64,000 nucleotides of DNA, from assembly GCF_042432825.1 (NCBI RefSeq), contig NZ_JBHLWN010000031.1:1-64000 (forward strand), written 5' to 3'. The position numbers were made by a program, and so were the translations under genes. This document shows positions 26,679 to 36,043 of the stretch, piece by piece. The stretch's first letter is position 1. Each line of letters opens with the position of its first letter. Below the pieces are notes generated by a model, which was not told the DNA's origin, did not search any database, and was given only the letters and a program-made list of their open reading frames with translations. The stretch comes from Gordoniibacillus chartarius. GTDB lineage: Bacteria; Bacillota; Bacilli; Paenibacillales; NBRC-103111.

Positions 26679-27710
26679 TTAGTTAATTACTGCTAAGTGT
26701 TTCCATGCCATCTCAATATGAGCTTCTTTAAAAACCCTCTTTTTTCGTTCATTCCATGCTTTAAAATGGTCAACTGCACGTTTTACATCAACTTTAGCAT
26801 CCGGATGGTGCTTGATTATCCAATCTGTTGTAGCTAGCAATTCAAGCCCGTATGGAGTTTCGTACCCTTCGATAATTCGTTTGGTATCCTGTAGTCTTTT
26901 ATTCGTACTCTCATCGTTTAACTGACTCAAATACTCTGCAGCTTCCTTTGCTACTTCAGGTAAAAGATAGATCTGAGCATCTCGATTTCGATCTCCATAT
27001 CCCCGTATATAGTGCCCTTCAAGTCTTTGAAGAACATGGTTTAAATTATCTGCGTATGGACCATATTGGGCACTTACAAATCTTAGTTTTAAATCTTCAC
27101 CAGACTCTTGTAAAAAGTAGGCGAGCTTCTGAATTTCTAACATTGACAATTTGTATCCCGGTGCAGCATAAAGATTCATTAGCATTATGAGAAGGGCCCT
27201 AGCCCGAGTTAACTTTGGCTTTTCAGTTCCTACACGCATTTTATCTGGTTCTGGACTCCCAACAGGTGGGTAAACCATAAATAAGACATCTGGAACCTTC
27301 ATTGCCGATGCTTCAATCAATGGTTGTACCTGATTCCAGTCCAATCCACCATTACCACAACCTAAAGGTGGGATTGCGACTGACTTGATTCCATACTCTC
27401 GGATTTTCTCAACAAAATCGATAAGCCCGGACTTTATATCCTCAATCCTTGATTTCCCTTTCCAATGACGCTTTGTTGGAAAGTTGATAATATATTGAGG
27501 ATTAAACATAGATCCCGTATGAACGACAAACATTTTTCCTGGCATAACTAAATTGTTTTTGCACGCTTTTTCATACTCTTTAAAATTATCAGGAAAGGCT
27601 TGTTTGAATTGAAGCGCTATGCCTTTCCCCATAACTCCTACACAATTCACCGTGTTTACTAAAGCCTCAGCCTCGGATTCCAACAAATTACCTTTCTTAT
27701 ACTCAATCAT
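26679..27710 (-). CDS. darG: DarG macrodomain antitoxin (DNA ADP-ribosyl glycohydrolase)
   Basis: 343 residues. The N-terminal macro domain (1-155) carries LLESEAEALVNTVNCVGVMGKGIALQF and SVAIPPLGCGNGGLDW, the ADP-ribose-binding loops of DarG. The helical C-terminal half (after about 165) is the usual DarG partner domain, which also blocks the toxin directly in other systems. It removes ADP-ribose from thymidine bases in DNA. It lies 12 bases after darT in the same operon, and toxin-first order is normal for DarTG. Confidence 0.92.
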   Translation of the reverse strand: MIEYKKGNLLESEAEALVNTVNCVGVMGKGIALQFKQAFPDNFKEYEKACKNNLVMPGKMFVVHTGSMFNPQYIINFPTKRHWKGKSRIEDIKSGLIDFVEKIREYGIKSVAIPPLGCGNGGLDWNQVQPLIEASAMKVPDVLFMVYPPVGSPEPDKMRVGTEKPKLTRARALLIMLMNLYAAPGYKLSMLEIQKLAYFLQESGEDLKLRFVSAQYGPYADNLNHVLQRLEGHYIRGYGDRNRDAQIYLLPEVAKEAAEYLSQLNDESTNKRLQDTKRIIEGYETPYGLELLATTDWIIKHHPDAKVDVKRAVDHFKAWNERKKRVFKEAHIEMAWKHLAVIN

Positions 27711-27722
27711 AATCTCACCACC

Positions 27723-28358
27723 TTAATAATACCATTCTCGGCGTACCTTGACGGGAATATTAACCGAGTTACCTTGTAAGATCTTCAATACCTGATCCTG
27801 AAAAGCATCGTTAATTACACCGACTTCAAGAACAGAGTCAATTGGGAAGAACTTGAAAGCCAAGAATTCCGCCTGACGTTTCCGTTTCCTGTCAGGATAT
27901 TCTGTAGTATCATTCCAATATCGGGAACTCATTATTCCCCAATCAATTTGTTTTAAATCAGCCGGATCATTAAAAAATTCGGAATAACTAATGATCGCAT
28001 GGCCGTCAGTAAACACAAATGGGATCTTCTTTAAGAGCACTTGTTGTACGGTTGATACAAGATAAATAATCTGTTTTTGCCCACCTTGATACTGTGGTAC
28101 ATTCCCCTGATTAATTGTATACAGCATAGGAGATCGCGGCGCAAAGTAAAAAGGAACGTAATCATGTAAATTACCATATGGAGGTAACGGAACTTGTTTT
28201 TCCGAGCGTCTAGATTGAATTTGCTCATAAGCGATATTTACGAAAGAGCTTCCGTCTTTATGTAATTGATTAATACAGATGAGACCATTATTGTTGAGTA
28301 TCGAATGCAGATTCTCAACGCTCGTTATATGATAAATAAATGTTGGATTCGGGACCAT
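27723..28358 (-). CDS. darT: DarT toxin (ssDNA ADP-ribosyltransferase)
   Basis: 211 residues, DUF4433/DarT length. Visible motifs: FIYHITSVENLHSIL at the N-terminus (NAD-binding His), VNIAYEQIQSRR (substrate and NAD-contact region), VPFYFAPRSPMLYTI and the catalytic Glu in RKRQAEFLAFKF. By family it attaches ADP-ribose to thymidine in single-stranded DNA and aborts phage replication. All expected catalytic elements appear present. A palindrome like the BREX operator lies 76 bases upstream. Confidence 0.92.
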   Translation of the reverse strand: MVPNPTFIYHITSVENLHSILNNNGLICINQLHKDGSSFVNIAYEQIQSRRSEKQVPLPPYGNLHDYVPFYFAPRSPMLYTINQGNVPQYQGGQKQIIYLVSTVQQVLLKKIPFVFTDGHAIISYSEFFNDPADLKQIDWGIMSSRYWNDTTEYPDRKRKRQAEFLAFKFFPIDSVLEVGVINDAFQDQVLKILQGNSVNIPVKVRREWYY

Positions 28359-28434
28359 TTAGCTACACTCCAAGTCTAATCACGTTAGAGTGTTATTTCG
28401 ACAAAAGATATAGATTTCCTCTCAGACAATAACA

Positions 28435-28446
28435 GAATATATGTTC
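28435..28446. promoter_or_regulatory. Third copy of the GAATRYRYGTTC palindrome
   Basis: GAATATATGTTC differs by one base from the site before brxA (GAATACATGTTC). It lies 76 bases before the darT start, with a hexamer TTGTCT just downstream on the minus strand. The likely role is an operator for the same regulator. Confidence 0.45.
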
Positions 28447-28485
28447 GCGTTAATTATAACTAAATAATTTCGTCAAGTCAAAAAG

Positions 28486-28510
28486 CCACATGTCCAGTCT
28501 AAGTGGCTCC
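28486..28510 (-). terminator. Terminator after the 157-residue gene
   Basis: On the minus strand an AGCCAC/GTGGCT stem (28505-28510 with 28486-28491) is followed by CTTTTTG. It lies about 105 bases past the stop of the 28615-29088 gene and upstream of darT, separating the two units. Confidence 0.55.
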
Positions 28511-28614
28511 AAAGATTAACTTCGCGGGTAAAATAACAATGCAAAAAGTAAAATTAAAACAGCCGTATCCACAAATTATGAATTGATGATGTTAGTGAAG
28601 AATTTAGTGAGGAC

Positions 28615-29088
28615 TTACTCGAGGTCATCAGAAATATGTAGTTCACGTTCACACACATCACATCTTACAATAATATATGTACCAAGGCTCGAGGGTATAA
28701 AAGTAAAAGCAAACTTTGCCCCGCTTACATCGACCGCTTTACACTGATCCCACTGATTAATTCTTTTCATGATTTCTTCATTAATTGTAAATGTTAACGA
28801 ATTCCCCATTATTTCATTCTTCCGAATGCGTTCTCGTAGATGGCCTATATATATGTGATCAGGGTTATTAGGATCAAATTCACGTTGAACTGCCCTATGT
28901 AACTCATCGATTTCTTTAGCAAAATCATAAGTGTTTAAATAAAACCCCCAAATATCTATGATATCATCAGAATAACGATTGAAAATCATTTCCGCGTCTG
29001 CCTCAGAATAGCCCATCCTTTTTAGTTCCTCAATGACGCCCATGAAATATTGTTTGTATATTTGTTTTTTTGATTTCTCATCCTTCAA
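28615..29088 (-). CDS. Unknown protein, 157 residues
   Basis: I do not recognise this protein. It is acidic and helical in the N-terminal half (YKQYFMGVIEELKRMGYSEADAEMIF), with a short C-terminal beta-rich part ending in VRCDVCERELHISDDLE; the CxxC pair could bind a metal. No signal peptide or membrane segment is seen. It stands alone between DarTG and the Avs-like gene with its own terminator, and could be a small defence or regulatory gene (inference from position only). Confidence 0.65.
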   Translation of the reverse strand: MKDEKSKKQIYKQYFMGVIEELKRMGYSEADAEMIFNRYSDDIIDIWGFYLNTYDFAKEIDELHRAVQREFDPNNPDHIYIGHLRERIRKNEIMGNSLTFTINEEIMKRINQWDQCKAVDVSGAKFAFTFIPSSLGTYIIVRCDVCERELHISDDLE

Positions 29089-29332
29089 TTTTCAGCACCT
29101 CATAAATTATCATTAATTTTTATCCGAACAATTAATTATACCCGTTAACAGTAATGTTCTTTCACCGTGCTTCTTGATTTGGCAAGTTCTTATATCATCT
29201 ACATCCAGAGTATGCTGTACTTCAAGTTTATACCTTTGAGTCGTCAAGTTAAAGCTGAAGTCATTGTATCCTGCTAATCTACTTGGTTCTAATTGGCAGA
29301 TGAAACATGCGAGTGCTATATTACATTTATAG

Positions 29333-29362
29333 TTGACTGGAGACTATTGTAAGAAGTTTAAA
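29333..29362 (+). promoter_or_regulatory. Likely promoter of the Avs-like gene
   Basis: TTGACT (29333-29338), 18 bases, TTTAAA (29357-29362), about 75 bases before the start. The rest of the 29089-29435 interval shows nothing I can assign. Confidence 0.4.
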
Positions 29363-29435
29363 AAATGCTATTTTCATAACATCATATTGACGTTACTTTC
29401 ATAGAAGTGACTTTCCTTTACGAGGAGGATAGAGA

Positions 29436-32400
29436 ATGGATATCTTTTCTCTAAAAAGAGACCGGGATGCTTGGGCCACAATCCGCGGTTATGTATATCA
29501 AGTCGATTTAACACTCGAACATTGGATCCACTTGAATGAAAATGAAGTGCTTGAATTGGAACGTGGGGAAGATATAGATGTTGTTGAAGTTATGTCCGGG
29601 GTATCTGGACGAACGATGAATCAAGTGAAGCATCGTGAAAAGAAGCTAACACTTAGATCATCGGAAGCTCAAGAAGCTATGATTAATTATTTTGAACATA
29701 GACAAGAGAATCCTAGCCTTCAGATAGCATTCCGATTCATTACGAACTCTGAAGTCACTGTCGAGCGACCTCCGTTGTTTGCAAACAAAACGCCCGGGAT
29801 TGCAGTATGGGAACATCTTCGAGTCAATGGTATATCTGATGAGCAGTCTCTCGAACAACTGCACAAAATAAGAAGCTTTCTGGCTTCATCCACCAAACCC
29901 AAATCCGCAGATCAAGAAAGCTGGAATAAATGGTACAAATTCCTTTTAGAATCTACAAATGAAGAATTAATTGCTTATGTTAGAAAATTTTCATGGAGTC
30001 CTCTTCATACATCATTCAGCCATATGGAAAGTATTATTGAGGAACTTTTAGTACGTAAAGGAATCGCCAGGTCTTCACGGGAGGCCGTAGCGATATATGA
30101 ACGTCTCTTCCTTTATGTATTTAAAATTCTTTCAAATCCGGGTATCAAACGCTTAACCAAAACGGACCTGAACGAACAATCACATCGAGTTATACATGCT
30201 GAGGAAGAAGAACTGTTGGCTAGCCTTCGCCTCGTCTGGAAAGAGCTTGAAGAACGAGTTGATGTGATAGAACGGGCTATTGAAGATCAACAAAGCCAGG
30301 TTGAAATATTGAACGCTCATATGGCTAAGCTCAAGGAAGAGGTTGGTTTTCATGCATCCATTAGTCTAGATGTCCAACGCCCCCTATTAGACATTCCGGA
30401 ATTCCATCGTTCTATAATGCGTCATGATCTTGTTAACTCCATCCTTGAACAGATGCAAAGGATATCTTGGCTTGCCCTACAAGGTGACCTGGGGTGCGGT
30501 AAAACACAGCTGGCCGCGCTCGTCGCAAGACGCCAAGAATTTTTTCTGGGATGGGTTCGATTGTCTCACCTTTCTCCAACCCAGGCCAGCTTGCGAATCG
30601 ACGATGCTCTTGCCGTTATTTCAGGTATCGCCCCTACGAATCAATGGCAGCGCTGGTATCTGGATGTATGTGCTTCCCTTACGAAAGATTCCCTTTTGGT
30701 CTTAGACGACCTGCCAAGAACCAATGGCAAAACGATTCTTGACGAAAAACTACTCATGCTCTCTAACGCATGTAGGATAACTGGAATTAAAATACTTTCA
30801 ACTAGTGCCTTTTCCTTATCTCCAGCTTTCAATGCCCTCATATCGGAAGGTGCTATCAAACATATAGAGGTTCCGAAGTTAGAAAACCACGATATTGCAG
30901 AGCTTCTCACAATCTATCAGGCGCCTAATTGGTTAATTGAGAACGACAAAATGCTAACCCTTATTACATCACTAACTAAAGGTCATCCCGTTCTTGCCAC
31001 CGCGGCGGTTCACTATTTGCTGGCACGTGACTGGAAAGTGGATGAAAAGTCGTTTTCAGCACTTTTCACTGGAAATTATATTGGAAATTTGAATGAATAC
31101 GTTCAACAAGAACTCTTGGATCGTCTTGAAGATGCTGATACAAGGGAGTTTTTATATCGCTTGACACTAATTCAGGCCCCTTTTGAATTAGAAGAAATTC
31201 GCATGATATGTGAAATTCCCCCATCGATTCCTCGCCCTATGGAGAGATTAGCAGAGGTATCAGGGCTTTGGATTCAAAGAGACACAGATATTAGCTACCA
31301 GGTTTCACCATTGTTAGCGCAGTTGGGGCCCTTGAATCTCGATACCCCGACCAAGAAACAAGTTCGTTTCAAGATTGGTCAGAATATTATCAAAAAGTAT
31401 GAAATTCACCCCTTGGATGCTATTCGTGCTATTGGGCATTTTGTTGCTGCTGAAGCTTACAGGGAAGCTGGATTAACATTATTAGTTTCTCTTGAACAAC
31501 TTGAGAAGCATGAAGCATGGAACGACGTTTGGGGTTTTACACGGATATGGGTTGAAGCTCCTTTGCCTGAAGCGATGGACTTAAACATGAAATTAGCAAT
31601 TCGTATGAAACAAATCACCGTCTTAAATAAGATGAATCAACCTGTGGATGATCTCCTTCACAAGTTAGACATTATATTGGCAACAGCAGATATGCAAGAT
31701 ACATTTGCAGCTTCTATCTCTATAGTTGCAGCCAACTTTCTTGCACTCCGTTCACCAGAGAAGGCAAATAAATATTTATCTCAAGCCTTAAATGTTGTAG
31801 AACTGGAAATTGAACAATCCAAGCAGAAAGGTCCATCTTTGTTCGATACCTTTCATCCGGCTGAATTGATCTGGTTAACTGGCGCGGGTGTGCGTACCGG
31901 AACACAATTAGCAAACTGGTTGCATACTTTGGAAAGTTTCACAGAAAATCAATTGCAACATGCTAAGCAAAGTAACTTGTATGCAGACACTGCTATCCAT
32001 CTTTGTGATCGAATTTGGCTTCAAGAAGTGGATAAACCGGAGAACGAGCGCGATTGGAGTGGGGTAATTGCTCAACTTGAACAAGTTGCTAGATGTGCCT
32101 CTAAGCTAAACCTAGACCTTTTGTGGGCTTGCTCTATCAGGGGTACCATTATTATAATGGCCGAATATCAGAAAAATCTACAATCCGCCGAGCAATTTGC
32201 TAATAATGCATTGAACTGCGCCTCGGTTGATCCAATTGTCCAATACCTCATTCGCGAGGCTATGGGAAGACAATTTGTTTATCAAGGTCTACCAACTGAA
32301 GCTATCTCATGGCTATCGATCGCTTTAGAGACTGAAATCAGTAAATATCCTACACAACAAGTATACAGCTACATTGAATTAAGCAAGGCTTTTGGTGAAC

Positions 32401-33632
32401 TAAATCCAATTCAAGCTACTTACTTTACTGGAAAATCAGTGGATATTTCAACCAAAAATAGAGTTCCAGAGACATTGGTCGTCAAAGCACTTGGAGAGCA
32501 TGTGATTGCATTATGGCTCGCTGATGCAATTGATGATGCTTTTACGTACTATGAAACTGCTGTAGAGATATTGTTAAAATCTGATAAAGATCAAAAGGAA
32601 TGGAAAAGTCTATTTGTCAGCTTCGGACATGCGTCTGGATACATCATGTCACTCGTCACAAGTGGCAAGCCACCTGAATCAACCAGAGATGGCGATATAT
32701 ACGTCGCCCCTGAAAGAGGTTTCTTTGTTGTAGATCGCCCGTTGGTCGCATCAGTTTATAAGCCTGAAAATGACTTTTTCCTAGCCGCTCACCTTGCAAA
32801 GCTTAGTGAATTACTAAATCTTACAGATAAAGCCTCCTACTGGATTTTACAAGCTTTCGACATTGCCCGTAACCGAGGCGCTGGCAGGAATATAGGACTG
32901 TTGGGCGCGCAAGCTTTACCAACACTTTTGCTGGAGGGACAATTTGCTCTTGCGCTTGATGTCGCGCTAGAGATGCAAACGATCTTTGCTATGTATAGCC
33001 GCGGCTTGGACTATCAAGCTGACCCAATAGTAGCATTAGGGTCTAAACCTAACGAGAATTGGGATTCCATTGAACAATCTGCCGCAGAAGATAGTATCGT
33101 TTTAGCTTCATTACGAACTTTGCAATTACTTGTTCAAGATCCAGAACGAGCTAGTGATTCTACTATGGAAATTATAGCTCTGTGTAAACAGATGGCGCTT
33201 ACAGCTTCATCCACGTCTTTCTGGAAGTCAATGGAGGTTGCAACTGAAGCTATATTAAAAAATGATCTTTCCTTCTCGGAGCTTGCACAACGAGGAAACT
33301 CGACGATCGATAATTGGAGAAGTGTTAAATTCCTTTATTATGTAGGTGCATCATTAAAAGCCTCCCCTGGCGATTCTCTGAGAATTTATAGAGCTATGTT
33401 GCCGTTCTTAGAGGGAAAATACCAGCATTGGGAAGAATTATACAAACGGATCATCGTACCATTTGTGACAGAATACTGGATCGGAATTCTTGCACAATAT
33501 CGTTACGATTTCTTAGCTCCGGAATATGTGTACACAAGCTTAAAGGAATTTAGTGATAATTCAAATAAAATGACCCTTAGTAAACTACTTGATTCAGTAA
33601 AGTTTGGGCTGGATATGGAAATTAGCCCTTAA
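29436..33632 (+). CDS. Avs-like STAND NTPase with N-terminal Cap4/DUF4297-type nuclease
   Basis: 1398 residues, start with GAGGAGG upstream. Residues 1-200 resemble the dsDNA nuclease (DUF4297/Cap4) domain: RGYVYQVDLTLEHW, then E45-D46-x-D48 and Q63-V-K65 as a PD-(D/E)XK-type (D...QxK) active site. A helical linker (about 260-310) precedes the NTPase: Walker A LQGDLGCGKTQLAAL near 348 and Walker B SLLVLDDLPRT near 420. The remaining 800 residues are helical TPR-like repeats that would form the sensor. Architecture (nuclease, STAND, repeats) matches Avs/AVAST proteins that detect phage terminase or portal and then degrade DNA. I cannot assign an Avs subtype. It is monocistronic, intact and flanked by DarTG and a sigK remnant. 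Confidence 0.78.
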   Translation: MDIFSLKRDRDAWATIRGYVYQVDLTLEHWIHLNENEVLELERGEDIDVVEVMSGVSGRTMNQVKHREKKLTLRSSEAQEAMINYFEHRQENPSLQIAFRFITNSEVTVERPPLFANKTPGIAVWEHLRVNGISDEQSLEQLHKIRSFLASSTKPKSADQESWNKWYKFLLESTNEELIAYVRKFSWSPLHTSFSHMESIIEELLVRKGIARSSREAVAIYERLFLYVFKILSNPGIKRLTKTDLNEQSHRVIHAEEEELLASLRLVWKELEERVDVIERAIEDQQSQVEILNAHMAKLKEEVGFHASISLDVQRPLLDIPEFHRSIMRHDLVNSILEQMQRISWLALQGDLGCGKTQLAALVARRQEFFLGWVRLSHLSPTQASLRIDDALAVISGIAPTNQWQRWYLDVCASLTKDSLLVLDDLPRTNGKTILDEKLLMLSNACRITGIKILSTSAFSLSPAFNALISEGAIKHIEVPKLENHDIAELLTIYQAPNWLIENDKMLTLITSLTKGHPVLATAAVHYLLARDWKVDEKSFSALFTGNYIGNLNEYVQQELLDRLEDADTREFLYRLTLIQAPFELEEIRMICEIPPSIPRPMERLAEVSGLWIQRDTDISYQVSPLLAQLGPLNLDTPTKKQVRFKIGQNIIKKYEIHPLDAIRAIGHFVAAEAYREAGLTLLVSLEQLEKHEAWNDVWGFTRIWVEAPLPEAMDLNMKLAIRMKQITVLNKMNQPVDDLLHKLDIILATADMQDTFAASISIVAANFLALRSPEKANKYLSQALNVVELEIEQSKQKGPSLFDTFHPAELIWLTGAGVRTGTQLANWLHTLESFTENQLQHAKQSNLYADTAIHLCDRIWLQEVDKPENERDWSGVIAQLEQVARCASKLNLDLLWACSIRGTIIIMAEYQKNLQSAEQFANNALNCASVDPIVQYLIREAMGRQFVYQGLPTEAISWLSIALETEISKYPTQQVYSYIELSKAFGELNPIQATYFTGKSVDISTKNRVPETLVVKALGEHVIALWLADAIDDAFTYYETAVEILLKSDKDQKEWKSLFVSFGHASGYIMSLVTSGKPPESTRDGDIYVAPERGFFVVDRPLVASVYKPENDFFLAAHLAKLSELLNLTDKASYWILQAFDIARNRGAGRNIGLLGAQALPTLLLEGQFALALDVALEMQTIFAMYSRGLDYQADPIVALGSKPNENWDSIEQSAAEDSIVLASLRTLQLLVQDPERASDSTMEIIALCKQMALTASSTSFWKSMEVATEAILKNDLSFSELAQRGNSTIDNWRSVKFLYYVGASLKASPGDSLRIYRAMLPFLEGKYQHWEELYKRIIVPFVTEYWIGILAQYRYDFLAPEYVYTSLKEFSDNSNKMTLSKLLDSVKFGLDMEISP

Positions 33633-33849
33633 TGTTTGAAATCCATGTTGTATAGTCGTACCTTGATTCAATATGACATTAACAGGCTCATTCAATTGTA
33701 ACTGTCTTTGTACAAAAATCATGTAACTGTATATTACCATTGTGGAAGTAGTGATCCACCAGCGATAAAAAATTAACATGACATAGTTTAAGTCTGATCT
33801 CATGTTTTACCTCAGCGACCTATCATCCTGTTTCCCTTTACAAGCCAAA

Positions 33850-33874
33850 GAAGCCACATGCTGCATGTGGCTTC
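33850..33874. terminator. Strong hairpin between Avs-like gene and sigK remnant
   Basis: An 11-bp perfect stem, GAAGCCACATG with CATGTGGCTTC, has a 3-base loop. It lacks a clear T tract on either strand, so it may be a terminator remnant or a structural element. The rest of 33633-33907 shows nothing else. Confidence 0.45.
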
Positions 33875-33907
33875 CTCATTTAATTATGTTAAGATCCAAT
33901 GCAATAC

Positions 33908-34063
33908 TTATGACATTAGAATATCGTTCTCAATACACCGCGCGGCAAAAGTCGCTAGCTTGGTCCCTTTGTCTGGTGAAAATGACTCGATTGCCTTGAT
34001 CAGCCCAATCGTCCCTATTGAGATCAAATCTTCCATATCCTCATTCGTATTGTCGAATTTCTT
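33908..34063 (-). pseudogene. sigK: Fragment of sporulation sigma factor sigK (region 2)
   Basis: The minus strand reads KKFDNTNEDMEDLISIGTI, then GLIKAIESFSPDKGTKLATF and AARCIENDILM, before TCA TAA. This is the conserved core of sigma-K (about residues 68-117 of the B. subtilis protein) with both ends missing. The right end merges with the last codons of the adjacent serine recombinase frame; the left end stops near the IENEILM segment where B. subtilis skin is inserted. It cannot encode a working sigma factor. It is best read as a leftover integration site. Confidence 0.82.
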
Positions 34064-35717
34064 GAGGTTGTGAACAAAGTCCGGCATCAATTTGTGGCTG
34101 ATTTAGTCTGTCAAAAAGCCCAATTGACGTAATATTTAGCTCCATGCCGTCATTAGGGGTAACGCCATCACCTCCTCCTCCATTGTTAACAGTAACGATT
34201 ATTTCATCAAACAGCATCTCGATAATATTTCGCTTAACCTCGAATGAGACTTCCTCTCCAGCAAACAGACGTTCTCTAAGCTTATTGACCATGAACGTGA
34301 TTTGCTCGACCGAAAGTTCCTCCATTCGATGAGCGTCAATTTTCTGCTGATAATTTTCAATTTCTTTTTCAATGCTGGAAATCTCAGTAAGATAATTTCT
34401 TCGGTGCATATCGAGACGCTTCCGATCCGATTCGGTCTCTGCTTCGAAGAAAGAACGCTCAATGTTCTCCAAGGCAAATTCTTTCTTTTTTAGCTGTTTC
34501 TCCAGCAATATAAGGTTTTCTCTAACACCTGCAATGGAGTCATCACCTTTCCCCCTGATTCGGGTGACGAATTTCTCCGGATCAGTAATGACCTGGATAA
34601 CTTGACTCCAGATATAGTCCTCAATCTGTTCAGCATTCAAAGATGGAACAATGCACTTTACAACATCTGGCCCATACTTCTTAGGAACTGTATTTGGACA
34701 GCGATACCTTCTGCTTTTACCAATTATACCAGTTTCCTTGTCCTTCGCTCCTTTTGAAGTAGTAGCGTCAAATGTCCTGCCACAATGACCACATTTCAAC
34801 AGAGACTTCAGGAGATATTCGTATTTTCTATTACCGACATGCTTGTTGGTGTCGTTCTTTTCTCGCTGTATTTGCGCCAACTTCCATAACTCAATATCTA
34901 CTAGTGGTTGAACATCAATTGTTAACCATTCACTCGAGTCACGAAATGAATATGTCTTCTTAGGCTTACCACCTTTAGTTAAACCGCGAATTTTCTTGGT
35001 CTGTCTGCGATTATAATAATATTTTCCGATATAAATTTCCGACGTCAAAATTTTACTAATACTTGAAGCGCTCCAATTAGGACTTTCGCCGCGCTTTGGC
35101 TTTACCTTTCCATAGAGTCGCTCTCCTATTTGACGTAATGTAAGTTTCTCAAGCACATACCACTCATAAATCATCTGCACATATCGATGTTCCGTTCGGT
35201 TTGGAATCAATTGACCATTTTCGTCTTTGTCATACCCAAATGGAGCTACTCGCATCGGCATAATTTTCTTATCGTTTTTTACCTTACGAAGGCGTCCCCT
35301 GATGGTTCTTTTTCTGATTAAAGAAAGCTCGTATGATGCAATTGATGACATCATGTTGAAGTATAATTTGCCTTCTTCGGTATCCGGAAAATCGGTATCA
35401 GTGAAAATCAACTCTGCATTGTTCTTCTCTAATTCTCGGCAGACGATTAACTTATCAGCGAGATCACGACTAAAACGGTCTGGGGAAGTGCAGATTACTG
35501 TAGTCACCAAACCGTTAGCCACGTCCTGACGTAGCTTGGAAAGCTCTACTCGGGTATCGATATCTCCACCACTTCTTACTTCGGGATAAATCCTTATGTT
35601 GGAATCGAAGCCGCCCTTTTCAAAGGCCTTCTTTTTACAGAGTTCAATTTGACCTTCAATACTTGTATTGTCCAACTGACCATCTGTAGATACGCGAACA
35701 TATATCCCAAACGCCAT
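34041..35717 (-). CDS. Large serine recombinase (sigK-intervening-element type)
   Basis: 558 residues. The N-terminal resolvase domain has the catalytic Ser in YVRVSTDGQ (residue 10) and CTSPDRFSRDLADKL. Then comes the recombinase domain (PFGYDKDENGQLI), a zinc ribbon (LKCGHCGRTFDA with RYRCPN and VVKC) and a coiled coil (about 380-470). It resembles SpoIVCA and related integrases. Its last seven codons (QEIRQYE) and stop lie on DNA that, in another frame, encodes sigK KKFDNTNE, so the 3' end of the gene was supplied by the target. It likely catalyses integration and excision at sigK. Confidence 0.9.
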   Translation of the reverse strand: MAFGIYVRVSTDGQLDNTSIEGQIELCKKKAFEKGGFDSNIRIYPEVRSGGDIDTRVELSKLRQDVANGLVTTVICTSPDRFSRDLADKLIVCRELEKNNAELIFTDTDFPDTEEGKLYFNMMSSIASYELSLIRKRTIRGRLRKVKNDKKIMPMRVAPFGYDKDENGQLIPNRTEHRYVQMIYEWYVLEKLTLRQIGERLYGKVKPKRGESPNWSASSISKILTSEIYIGKYYYNRRQTKKIRGLTKGGKPKKTYSFRDSSEWLTIDVQPLVDIELWKLAQIQREKNDTNKHVGNRKYEYLLKSLLKCGHCGRTFDATTSKGAKDKETGIIGKSRRYRCPNTVPKKYGPDVVKCIVPSLNAEQIEDYIWSQVIQVITDPEKFVTRIRGKGDDSIAGVRENLILLEKQLKKKEFALENIERSFFEAETESDRKRLDMHRRNYLTEISSIEKEIENYQQKIDAHRMEELSVEQITFMVNKLRERLFAGEEVSFEVKRNIIEMLFDEIIVTVNNGGGGDGVTPNDGMELNITSIGLFDRLNQPQIDAGLCSQPQEIRQYE

Positions 35718-35782
35718 CTCATCACCTTGTTCACAATAGATTCATTTCATTATAAACAAAGTAAAAAAGGGAGTAAAGAAAA

Positions 35783-35811
35783 AGAAAGCCCTTATTTTTC
35801 TAGGGCTTTCT
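35783..35811 (-). terminator. Terminator of the 83-residue gene
   Basis: AGAAAGCCCT/AGGGCTTTCT, a 10-bp stem with a 9-base loop. On the minus strand a TTTCTTTTTCTTT tract follows. It overlaps the last codons of the gene at 35792-36043. Confidence 0.75.
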
Positions 35812-36043
35812 GAGGGAGAAGGTGTTCAATTACGTAATTTATAAGTTGCTGTTCTTTTACAATAAAGTCCGCTTCTTGCTGTGGAGTATATACCGTTCCA
35901 CTAGGGATGTAGTTGAAGGTCAACTTGGCCGGCTTCTTTTTCTTCATCTTGGTGACCACACTCCCATCACCAATCCCTATGCCGCATGATTTTTGTCCTA
36001 TGCCGTTTACAGGTTCAACTGTCATTAATTGTTTTGCACCCAT
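35792..36043 (-). CDS. Small unknown protein, 83 residues
   Basis: ATG at 36043, with GGAG 10 bases upstream, preferred to an in-frame GTG at 36052. The N-terminal part is Gly-rich (GIGQKSCGIGIGDGSVV), followed by a basic patch KMKKKKPAK and a helical end. No domain is recognised. It sits between the serine recombinase and the primase of the same element and has its own terminator. The position suggests an element-borne accessory gene. Confidence 0.6.
   Translation of the reverse strand: MGAKQLMTVEPVNGIGQKSCGIGIGDGSVVTKMKKKKPAKLTFNYIPSGTVYTPQQEADFIVKEQQLINYVIEHLLPQKALEK

Noticed and set aside
33908..34090. Functional small sigma factor
   Set aside because: Only part of region 2 is present; regions 3 and 4 and the N-terminus are absent and a stop follows at once.
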